From NCBI RefSeq assembly GCF_964340395.1, contig NC_135558.1:14613500-14677499 (forward strand): DNA of 64,000 nt, given 5' to 3'. Below, in pieces: positions 1-11,400 of the stretch. Positions within the stretch are counted from its first letter, which is position 1; each line of letters begins with the position of its first letter. The notes beneath the pieces were generated by a model, which was not told where the DNA came from, did not search any database, and saw only the letters and a program-made list of their open reading frames with translations. This stretch comes from Glandiceps talaboti (taxonomy: Eukaryota; Hemichordata; Enteropneusta; Spengelidae). Made by a program: the position numbers and the translations under genes.

Positions 1-997
1 TTACATCAAGGCTAAGACACGATGATATTAAATAGGATGTTTTCATTCTATGAATGACAAATAGGGGGCGAATAACGAGATGTGGTTGACTAGCTAGAAT
101 CTCAATTTGAATTTAACACCCCTCTCTAAACATATATTAAACTTTATCTTTAGCTATAGGTTAACTTAGTTCCCCTTGAGCACGTCATAGTTCGGGAGAA
201 ATCGGACTATTTCTTTACGATGCAAAAGGATGTTCATGCGCAGGGCTAGCCCCAAGCATCAATACGTCAGCTAGAAGCACTCCGTTCAATTTACCTATCA
301 GCGGAAATCGAAATAGACTTAACGCAGTATCTGTGAGCTAACTAGCCATGCGAACGAAACATTCACACAGCATTCTGAGCAAATTCTCAGTCGATTGAAC
401 AGTAGCTAGTGGTTATCCCCATTATGATCCTCGATGTAAGTTTTGTGGACTATCCTAAATACCAAGTTCATTGTTATTAAAATGTCAACACTGTCAACGC
501 AATAGTTGTCCTAAAGTTGTACGTACATGTCGTTCGCATGACACACACACACGCACACGCACAGACACACAGACACACGCGCGCACGCACGCACGCACAT
601 TGCTGTCTTCGACACATTGGGATATTTTCCTACCGACAAAAAGATAAAAGCCGCCAAGTCAGATGACTGCAACTCGTTGGCATTATTGTATCGTTACTTG
701 ACGAAGTACAATCTTACGCCACAACGGAATGTTCCATCAATGTCTATGAATTGGCGTTTAATGATGTCTCCACGACGTTTCTCGCGTACTTTAGAGTGCA
801 GTTACAGACGGTGACATTAAGATTATGTTATCCCGGATACCTGCAATTGTCTTCTTCAACTTCTCATTGCTGAATACACTGTGTGTATAATATACTTCCA
901 TGGAAATTCTTTATTGTGATACCAAAAAACCCCGTAGAGTTTAATCAAGCTAATTGTTTATATGGTGATTAATATTAGATGGCATTGTATCTGAACA
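1..997. other. Noncoding, apart from the AC tract
   Basis: No supported gene. The only frame over 60 codons (617-814) has no splice or protein-like features. Confidence 0.6.
541..600. repeat. (AC)n / (GCAC)n tract
   Basis: Imperfect alternating purine-pyrimidine repeat. Confidence 0.95.
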
Positions 998-998
998 C

Positions 999-1045
<47 letters not shown>

Positions 1046-1182
1046 GTATGTATGTATGTATGTATGTATGTATGTATGTATGTATGTATGTATGTATGTA
1101 TGTATGTATGTATGTATGTATGTATGTATGTATGTATGTATGTATGTATGTATGTATGTATGTATGTATGTATGTATGTATA
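998..1182. repeat. Compound microsatellite (CTGT)n(GTAT)n
   Basis: An uninterrupted CTGT run (998-1044) passes directly into a GTAT run (1045-1182). All reading frames through it are repeat artefacts. Confidence 0.98.
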
Positions 1183-3423
1183 TATCTTTATCTTATGGAT
1201 ATTTACATGAAGTTGACAAACAGCTGACAACTAATTATCTAATAATGTTGTTTTTGCAATGTACTCTTTTTGATTGCATGTTGGTATGTAAGTATGCTTA
1301 AAATGCGATATTGCTGCGAGCAGCTATTGAAAAAAACAACTTTAATATCAGTGCAGTAGAGCTACCTGCATGCAAGGCAAAGTGTGGTTTGACATGATTT
1401 AGTGTCTCGTTTAAAGGGTCTATTAAAATGTGTCCCTAGTAAATATACATCGTAAATCTGATTGTCCGATGACATTTTCAAAAATGGATCTGAAAGTAGT
1501 ACTAAGTTTCCCTTGAGTGTTATAAAATAATTTCTCAATTATGCGCTTGAGTGAGAGTATATTATGACGATACTCTTTGGCACAGAGATGGTGAAATCTT
1601 GATCTTTTTTAATATGTCTCGTGTTGTGATCCTGCAATATCGTAATTACTATCAGAGAGTCGTTCTTTAGAGCTGCGAAGACCTATAACGACGTTAGATG
1701 GATGACGCAATTCTCTGTGCTAGGTTACCCGTTTTATTTACCCTCAGTCATTTTTTTAGCACGAAGCTATTAATTCGAGCAGTATTTCATTAATGAGGTA
1801 ACCGTGGAGGTGTTGACACTGGACAAGAAAACTTGTAGGAGATTGATGGGATTTGGTGTCATCTTCTCATAATACGATGATTAGATTTAAATTACTGAAA
1901 AACAAGAAATTTCTAGCCTCGTAAAGTAAAGTCACGCACGTATAGACGTATGAGTCTTGTCGTCCACGGAATACTAATCATATATCAGTTCGTTAACACT
2001 CATTTAGATTTCAATATTACTAGACTAGAGAGTGTAACGCTTTAGAATGATTTTATTTTCAATGATATATACGTAATTCGATACTCTGCATACACATACT
2101 GAGTACACAATCCATTAACACTGTTACACCTAAGAAAACATGCTTTCGCGAATGAAAGCTGTTTAGTGTGGAAAAGAAACTTCAATTGTGACCCGTGAAT
2201 AAACAGGGTGTTGGCACCGATTTAAATTCATACCTTTAATATTAACTAAATACATGCTTGGGTGTTACGGTTTTACGAGCACACAAAACTATTGACCTCA
2301 GTTCTTGTACAACGTGTTTCTGTAATTTCGTCTGAGATGAAAGCGTAGCCTTTGCAAATCATAGCAAAGAGACTAAATTTGAATAATGCAGGAGATAGCT
2401 AGGATCAATTGAAATACATGCCTCTAACATCAACCGAAGACATGTTTTTGGGTTTACGCGTTTTACGAGCACAAAAACAAAACCAAGCCCTCAATGCCGG
2501 AGACAACAATAGCAAGTAATAAAAGTGCATGTTTCAGATAATGATCACATAGAGACAATTACCAAGAGAGACATCACTTTGATATATGTCTTGAAACAGG
2601 TTATATATATCTTAGGGGGTTACATCTGACATAGTTTATAGACGTGGTTTCTGCAACAATAACCAGCATGCAAGAAGGCAAACTGGACGTATGTATAGTT
2701 ATAATTTCTGAACGTTCGCTTTTCTTATATCTACTTCGTTCACAAAACGGCACTTGTATTAAAAATCTTGTCTCCAACAGCTGTGAATATGGAGGAAGCA
2801 TAGTACATGTATATGGTCAAGGTGTTGATTCATTTGTGATATTAACGCACTACCTATTCTAATGGCCTCTGGCACATTCATTACTACGTCACACAAAAAT
2901 GATTACTTGCCTCTGAACATTTTTTTCTGGGAACATCATGCTGAAATGAATTAAAAGCATACCGCGACTTGTGGAATTAAAGAAAATTATGAACCCATCT
3001 GTCAAAGCAAGACGGAAGCGTACGGACACATCAAATACTTAAATATGCTGTTGGAGGAAGTCTTTCAAAAATCTGAAACGCCGCGAGTTATATCTTTTCA
3101 CAGGCGTCTAAGTTACCACAGAAAAAACGTCATTACAGGAGTAGAATTTCTATTTTCGTATTGTACACTCTCATCAAATGTTACATAATCGTTTTGTGTC
3201 CCTCGGTCACTACCCTTTTATCATACAAGCACAGATATGTTAACTGAAATCGATGTTCCTTTTACAATGGTAGTCCAACCAACTCAGATTAGGTGTTTAA
3301 CATGAATGTGTCTTTCCGTTTCACTATTTTGAAAAATAGTAAGGGTGGTTGTGATGTTATATTTCTATCTTTTTCATTTTCAATGTCGATGTAATATAGT
3401 TGTTCCATACCCTGCAAGCTGTG
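1183..3423. other. Unique noncoding DNA
   Basis: AT-rich with no supported exon, RNA gene or repeat. Confidence 0.6.
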
Positions 3424-3517
3424 CATGTATGTATGTATGTATGTATGTATGTATGTTTGTATGTATGTATGTATGTATGTATGTATGTATGTATGTATGT
3501 ATGTATGTATATATGTA

Positions 3518-3586
<69 letters not shown>

Positions 3587-3595
3587 TTCTGTCTT

Positions 3596-3628
<33 letters not shown>

Positions 3629-3745
3629 ATGTATGTATGTATGCATGCATGCATGGATGTGTGTGTGTATGTATGTATGTATGTATGTATGTATGTATGT
3701 ATGTATGTATGTATATATGAATGTATGTATGTATGTATGTGTGTG

Positions 3746-3832
<87 letters not shown>

Positions 3833-3934
3833 ATGTATGTATGTATGTATGTATGTATGTATGTATGTATGTATGTATGTATGTATGTATGTATGTATGT
3901 ATGTATGTATGTATGTATGTATGTATGTATGTGT
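3424..3934. repeat. Compound microsatellite of alternating GTAT and CTGT blocks
   Basis: The order is GTAT, CTGT, GTAT with GCAT variants, CTGT, GTAT over about 510 bases, with a few point variants (CTTT, GTGT). The repeated alternation points to internal duplication of a junction. Confidence 0.98.
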
Positions 3935-4872
3935 AAGTGTGTCTGTAATAATTAAATATATTTATTTGTTGCTGCGCGATCATGTCACTTTGCCCAATGG
4001 GGTTAATAAAATCCATCTTATTTTGCCTTATCTTAAAAAAAAGGCACGCCTATACGTTACAAAAAATATCGGATCATCATAGACACGTTACTTTGATGAT
4101 CTTATTAAAAACACACGATTCTAGAAATAAAGTTACAATTTACAGTTGGTAATAATAGCTATTTTACCTTAATGATACAATTATCCACCAAGAACAAAAA
4201 ACTGATGCTCTTTTTCTGGAATTTCGTCGTTCTATGTCAATACAAATAAAAAAATCATAAGAAACTGTAGTAAACCCTTGACAACTAACTCGTAGACACA
4301 TACATCGGGTAAACATCGATTCGATGATTATTTTGTATTTCATATAGTTAATGAAATGCTAATAGGAAATACATTAAGCACACATGTGTCGCATTTATGT
4401 TATTATGATCAGCAAAGGTCGTAGTAGACATTTTGCTAATAATGTGAATCCCTTTATTATTCAAATTCTTTATTATCTCTGTAATCTTAGTCCTTAATGG
4501 TAAATTATGATGTTGAAAAGCAACGTAAACGACCGAGGGATAATGTCGATATGGCAAGATAAACGCCCCATCTTGGCTTTTTTGACACATATGAAAGTGT
4601 TAATGTGTCAACAACGTTCAGGATAATCGACTCCTTAAAAATCGAAATGTGACACTGTATCCCATTTGCCATTGATGTAATAGTGATAGAAGACACGTTT
4701 TCCACTTATTGCCATCTTTCATAATTATATAAGTTTCTATATGTCAGGCGACTTTTCAAACCGAACTTTCAGAGCCATATTCAAATGACTACATCACAAG
4801 CATCGTCAATTCATTACTTAAAATTGTTACATCCGTCGTAGTCACATCGCATTCTACTAATTATGTACAAAC
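3935..4872. other. Noncoding; possible retroelement 3' end near 3965-4045
   Basis: GGGGTTAATAAAATCCATC followed by TTATTTTG/CCTTATC-like units and poly-A resembles a LINE 3' end, but no body is recognisable. Nothing else is seen. Confidence 0.3.
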
Positions 4873-4884
4873 ACGCACAGACAC

Positions 4885-4933
<49 letters not shown>

Positions 4934-5164
4934 TAGATAGATATGAAGACAGGCATGCAGACAGACATGCAGGAAGACAGGCATACATACATACATACAT
5001 ACATACATACATACATACATACATACATACATGTACATGCACACACGCACACACATACATACATACATACATACATACACACATACATACATTCATTCAT
5101 ACATACATACATACATACATACATACATACATACATACATACATACATACATACATACATACAT
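4873..5164. repeat. Compound microsatellite (ACAG)n(ACAT)n
   Basis: ACAG repeats (about 4884-4940), an imperfect middle, and ACAT repeats (4982-5164) end exactly where the LINE tail begins. Confidence 0.97.
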
Positions 5165-6950
5165 AGTATTTATTTATTTATTTATTAAGCCGTGTACACA
5201 AGAAGTGACATTGGCAAGGAAATATACCCCTTGAAAATATTAAGTATATCACCGAGATATCGAGCTGTGACACTTGCTAGAGTATCATCATCTACAAATG
5301 AAAAAATGTACTTAAATAGAGAATGATTATTAAATTTAAGTGACTTTGACTGTAAACTAAATAGAATGTCCAAGTATTCATCTCTTATCTTCTTAATTTT
5401 TCATTTTCACAGTAATGCACAGTGAAATTCATTTCCAATACTCGAACTACACAAGGTGCATAATCTCCGTGTTCTTTAAATGTTCTTGTAACGGCCAGTT
5501 TCAATTGGTAATATATGGTTTGAAATCCTTAATTTTGTAACAGCTATTCTATCAAAAGTGTTTCTAACAACAGATAAATATTTTTCACGTTGAAAAGTTA
5601 ACTTAGTTTTTGAATAAACATGAAGTTTGTTGTTACTTGCCACAGAGTGCTTCCACATGTCAATAAATTTTGAATTCAAAGAATCTTTAACGTTCTTTAA
5701 TATAGTAGACAATTTATAATTCTCACCAACTATAAAATGGGAACAGTTACAAAATGAAAATAATGAATGAACAAAATCAAGATATATGGACTGGTGTTGT
5801 TCATGTAACCTCATTTCTAATTTGTATGCATAATCAAGTTATGATGCCTCATTAACTTGTTTTAACCGAAACCAATATTTGACAACATCTTCAATAACAG
5901 TAATTAATAATGGAAAAAGACCCAATTCACCTAAACATACATGAATACATGGGGTTTTTTTTTAACTCCAAGCAAATATCTGCATGCTTTTGTGTGTGTT
6001 GATTCTATATCATTCATCACAGGCTTAAGAAAGTATTCATTGAATTTGCCAACACCAACTCTACGGAATATGTAGGCACCCCAAACTTCAGATCCATATA
6101 CTAATATTGGTTTGACCAAAGAGTCAGAGAGATGCATTTGAACATCAACTGAAGCTCCATTATGTGTATTCAGTACGTTAGTGTAAGCAAACAGAGCTCT
6201 CAAGGCTTAATTCTTCAAAGCCACTCTAGTATTTTTAAAATTTCCTGAATGGGTTAATGAAATACCTAAATAAATGTATGATGCAACAATATCCACTCTT
6301 TCATTATAAATAAAGAAACTATATTTAAGTGGTTTAAAATTAGCATTGAACACCATAACGTTTGTCTTTTTAAGACTCTCTATTGTCATTTGTTGCAAAA
6401 GGATTCAAGTAATCTGAAGGAATGTTGTAAACCATGACTAGAAGTTGACAACAGTACAATATCATCAGCGAACATAAGGATCGGTAATTTCTTATCTAGC
6501 AAAAAGGGACGATCAATACATTTTCTGTGAAGTAACATTGGAAAATCATTAATGAATAGGTTGAACAGTGTGGGACTTAGATTACAACCTTGTCTGGTAC
6601 CAATACAAGAAGAAAAGAAATCAGTATAACCAGTTGAGAGTTTTATACAAGACTGAATATTATCATAAATACACTTGATGATATTCAAAAATTTACTACT
6701 GAAACCTTGTTTTGATAATTCGTAGAACAATCCTAAACGCCAAACACTATCAAAAACTTTCTTATGATCTACAAAACAAGCAAACACATGTTTTGATCTA
6801 CTCTGTAGAAGTTAATCAATGTCATGATCTGATGTGCAACAATCTTTCTGAAAACCATTTTGCTCACAATTCAACAAGATTTTCTTCTCAATGAAAATCT
6901 GAATTCGATTATTTAAAATGACAGTAAAAAATTGACCAACACAACTACTT
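5165..6950 (-). mobile_element. 5'-truncated non-LTR retrotransposon (LINE)
   Basis: Reading the minus strand from 6950 to 5165 gives an interrupted reverse transcriptase. The fingers region reads LNNRIQIF...NCEQNGFQK. Motif A is FVDHKKVFDSVWR, motif B is GTRQGCNLSPTLFNLFINDF and motif C is FADDIVLLS. The thumb follows (KTNVMVFN, YIYLGISL), then DSLVKPILVYGSEVW and the C-terminal KLRISNHILPIETGRY. Stops or frameshifts occur near 6820, 6390, 6205 and 5930, so it is dead. No apurinic endonuclease domain remains; the 5' end is lost inside the RT fingers. The 3' end carries an (AATA)n tail at 5165-5186. The domain order suits the CR1/Jockey-like part of non-LTR elements; the exact clade is not assigned. 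ACAT tracts abut both ends. Confidence 0.9.
6386..6787 (-). pseudogene. Reverse transcriptase core fragment of the LINE
   Basis: The longest intact piece of the LINE frame has 133 codons. It holds RT motifs A (F-V-D...F-D), B (RQGCNLSP) and C (F-A-D-D), including both catalytic aspartates of motif C. The frame shifts at its 3' end: the expected continuation (TIESLKKTNVMVFN) is in another frame from about 6388. Upstream, the fingers region is also out of frame. It is a remnant with no expected activity. Confidence 0.88.
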
Positions 6951-6951
6951 A

Positions 6952-7016
6952 TACATACATACATACATACATACATACTTGGACATGCATGCATGCAGGC
7001 AAACACTCAGGCATGC

Positions 7017-7061
<45 letters not shown>

Positions 7062-7062
7062 C
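6952..7062. repeat. (ACAT)n and (ACAG)n tracts beyond the LINE
   Basis: A short ACAT run (6952-6977) starts where the LINE is truncated. GCATGCATGC variants and ACAG repeats (7016-7062) follow, then ACTC repeats near 7080-7105. Confidence 0.95.
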
Positions 7063-8056
7063 ATATTCACTCATGACTCACGCACTCACTCACTCACTCA
7101 CTCGGACTCACTCTTTTTCTTTTTCTTTTTTAATCCATACGTTCCGCAGCGCAGCTTCTGTTAAATGTCAAGCACTACGATATATAACCAAACGCTTATT
7201 TGAATCCCTCTTATTTTATATACCACATTGTAACTTAAATTAAAAGAAAAAAATCAAGAATTTAGTATTATAAAGTGTCGTGGATATGTGAGAAATGATT
7301 CCATTTTTTGACATTTTACACTAAACGGTGAATATCAAAACTACTAGTATCACGACCAGGAGATGATGAATCATATCAATAGACTCCTGTATCAAATATC
7401 AAGTCAGTAAATATCATTCATGCGTTATTAGCAGCTGCACAAATGTTGAAGTCTTCGACACTATCGCAAAATCCGAAGGCTCATAACTAATTGTCATAAA
7501 TGTACACACTGTGATATGTAACATTATCGGCATACTTGAATGGCGTCGCTCGACGCGACTCGTGCATGTCAAAAATTTCACTTGACTGTGTCAGAGTGAA
7601 AAGGTGGATGCACGCTCACATAGACAGATGGTGGAATCATCTATATCCCATTTAGAGTGTGCCAGTTGAGAGCTGAAATGGTCGACACATGCACATTGAT
7701 CGCTTCACAAAACTATATGGAGGGAAGCTTCAATTCACTTTGTTTTCTTCTTTTCTTGTAATGATATGATGCATCTAAATATCATACCGATTACGAATAA
7801 GTAAATAGCAGCATCTACGGACCTTTGAATATGTGAAGATGTCTAAAGTAACGCAGGACTCAAAGGATATGATTTGTACTTATTTGCACACATCTCCATT
7901 AAATGAGTACAGAAAAAACTGTAATTTTAAACTGTGAAACATTTTTCCAATTAAATATCATATTAAATCTAAATAATGACAGTGTTTGTTAAAACATTGA
8001 TGAATATACTTTTTCCTGAGATCTAATTTACATGAATGTATATAATTATATAGCAT
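7063..8056. other. Noncoding, short ACTC repeat at its start
   Basis: No supported gene. Confidence 0.6.
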
Positions 8057-8458
8057 ATTGTATCATATCACATCACATCACGTCACATCACATCACATCA
8101 CATATGAAATCATATTGTATCATATCATATGATTATCATATATTATGTCATATCATATCATATCATATCATATCATATCATATCATATCATATCATATAA
8201 TACCATATCATATCATATCATATCATATCATATCATATCATATCATATCATATCATATCACGTCATGTATCGTATCACATCATATCATATCATATCATAT
8301 CATATCATATCATATCAATTCATTCCATACCAGGTCATATAATATTATAGCACACAATAGCATACCAAACAAACCAAACCAAACCAAACCAAACCAAATC
8401 AAATCAAATCAAATCACATCACATCAAATCACATCACATCATATCACATCACAAAATA
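8057..8458. repeat. Pentanucleotide array (ATATC, CACAT, AACCA, AATCA types)
   Basis: Four related five-base motifs follow one another. ATATC dominates (8145-8315), flanked by CATCA-type blocks, with AACCA then AATCA near 8370-8415. The five-base period gives three open frames that are artefacts. Confidence 0.97.
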
Positions 8459-11400
8459 TCATATGGAATCTTTTATCTCGAACTTCTTACCATGTTTAAT
8501 ATTTCACTGCTTTTGATACTTACATCACTTGTAGCTATTAATATTACCATAATATATATTTGCTATTGAATCAACCATGAACTTAATTAACCGTACACAA
8601 GGGATATATATTGTTCAATAAAAGTGTCTGATGAGACTGGGAGACTATTAAATAGAGTCAGAACAATGGGTCGAACGGTCAGTGTGAGCAGTCACTTAAC
8701 ATTTAAATCGAGAATAAATCAAGGTCAGGAGAGTGTGTCAATTGTCGAAACTAGCATTTGATGGGTTTGATGAATTGAAGGAATTTCATAACACCCCATC
8801 CCGCACCGACCTATTCTAAAATATGAAAAGTCAATACTAATATTGCATTATAAACAATATAACTAAATTTGTAGGTGGATATATCTGAGGAAGGCTCTCA
8901 CATCTAATAGTGAACAACACAATGCATGAATCTATATATCAGTAACTTCAAGACATCCAAAGTATTTTGTATGTAACGCATCAAACAGTAAGTTTCCCAG
9001 TGGAATGGACTGATTGTTTGACAAATTACGAATCAAGGTCCCATGAAAGGCTTCTTTGTACATTGAACTCCCCTAACGTAAGATCAGCTCTGACATGTCG
9101 GATATTACGGATTCTATGCCTCATAATCGGCGATGTAATCATTATTAACGAAAGGCCGTTCTACAATGTGTGTTGATGAGTACGCATGCGCGCGATTTTC
9201 GGTTTTATTTTACACTGGTGTCTCTTACTCGCTGCCCACGCATGTCGGCAATTTCATTACCATTGTACAAATTGTCGGCAAACAGTTGTTAACGAAGCCA
9301 AACCGTGGTTGAATGGCAGATAGAACACGTTCTTTAATCAACAGTAAACTGACAATGATTTGTCCACTTGTCACGAGAGCATCAAGTCATCACTTTCCAC
9401 GCATCAATGATGATATTGTCTGGCTAAAAAATACCTGGGTAAACTCAACCATCTTAATCTGCCATGTCGTATTTTTTTTACAATCATCTAAAATCAAGAT
9501 GCATTAAAAGACATTTTAAAGCGTGTCGAGAAAAAATACTCGGCACGTGATTTTTCGTTATCACAGCTGTCGTGTTGGCGCATATTATTTTTGAAAAGTA
9601 AAATTCCTAAATTGCTAAATTAATTCGAAAGGACGAAGCAAGAACTAATTAACCATAAACTATCAAACATAACATTCAGTTTGAGTGATTGTAACAAATA
9701 GAACACTGTGTCTTACAGGGAAGTGTCATTCTTCAAAATATGGAGAAATCATGTTACGTGAGTGATAGTTTTAAACCTTTACCCTCCATTATCTCTATGG
9801 AGTATCAATGTCTCGATCTCGCTGACAGAGATTTTATTCTGTGCGTTTAAATATCTTTTATCCACCTGTTCATCACGTGCTCTAATTCCAAACATGCATG
9901 GACATATCAGTCTAAAGATCACTTCAAATTTGAAAACATGTAGCAGACGAATTAATGGTCTAAAAATGTAGCACATGTTGTTTAAGAAATAACATGCATG
10001 TTCTACCCTTTTAATAAATGGGTAATACTAAAAGTACTTTTATCATCGATAAGATGCTTTATCCTCAAAAATATTTTAGTTATATCTAGGGAATAGCATC
10101 GAGTGATGGTATTGCAGTAACATGACAGCAAAATCACCCCGAGCACATATATTCATCATGTTACATCTTGAATATTCATTTTTCATGGCGAACACAATTG
10201 GTCGTCATCGTTACCACATTGCATAGAATGTCAAAAGTAAAATGCCGCTATTAGATATTACATGAAGAGCAATTTTGTATACCATTTCAGTCTTTCTCAA
10301 GCTAAATGTAAATTGAAGGCTAAAAAAAAGTTTAGATATATGAAGAAAACAGTTCTTACATCGAAGGCACGATTTTAAGGGCTTATTAGACAAATGGCGA
10401 AGTGTGTAATGTTAATTCGCAAGGGATGACGGGAAATAACAAAAGTATCATGTTGTTCATGAGATCACGTGACAATGCGACTTAGCTACAAGATCAAACT
10501 TGAAACTAACCTGTCCACTGTCTGCTTTGGAACTTGCTCTTCAGTAGTGTCTCTTCTTTGACCCACGAAACCTGTCTCTACTTCAGAGCATCTCATTTTT
10601 TAACGATTCATCCCATCAAGCTTAAATCAAGGTAAGGGTTATTTTTTTTAATGGTTAATTGGAAATTCAATTTTGTGACGCATTCAACTTTTTTTTTGAA
10701 GAAAAAAGTCGGCTTTTTCAACAATCGTTTTGATTGATGCGTTTGTGCGTAGTATGTGTGATGTGAATAATATAGACTTTACACTTACTCAGCAGCTTGA
10801 CTTTCATCTCGAAAGCAAGATCTTTCCTCAGTAAAAAGGATACCATCTCCGCACCTTCTAGCGATTTTTGTAATTAGGTTATACGTGTATCAAATTCGAA
10901 ATTACTTTGGAATCCAATTAATTGAAGCAAGGTTTTGCGCTGCATTACTAATATCTCGGAAAGCGTTTTGACTTGCAATAATAATGTTTTCAAAGTATTC
11001 GTTAGCAAATCTCGACTGTATGCTTACATTTGTAACTTCCACTCTTGCATACACCTCCAGGGTAAACAGTCATGCTTACAAGTAACTTATGTAGGGGCAG
11101 CATTCTACATATATTGAGGTTAACTTTCAAAGTATATATAAACAGATAATAATCTACTATTCTTCTCGAGTATGTCAATGAAATTCTAAACAGTCTGCTT
11201 CCATTACAAATAATTCCTCATTGATTATATATATACTATAGACTTTATCATTTCATCCTGTAAATTTCCTGCTAAAATATTTTTGAAATTCAAGGCTTCT
11301 GAACATTATATATTTCAAAAACAACGTTTTGTAGTGGGAGTGGATGGACAATTGAACGATCAATTGCTTAGACAAATGTGACACGCATACCTAGCTTCAC

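Noticed and set aside
3345-4082. Long open frames (up to 245 codons) on both strands across microsatellite DNA, also at 979-1301, 4814-5234, 21064-21624, 23130-23502, 42290-42923, 46182-46545 and 48774-49282
   Set aside because: They translate pure tetranucleotide repeats ([17 protein letters not shown] patterns), which are stop-free by composition and are not genes.
8761-8830. Resemblance to the end of the 28931/29540 element (ACCTATTCTAAAAT)
   Set aside because: Too short and isolated to call a third copy.
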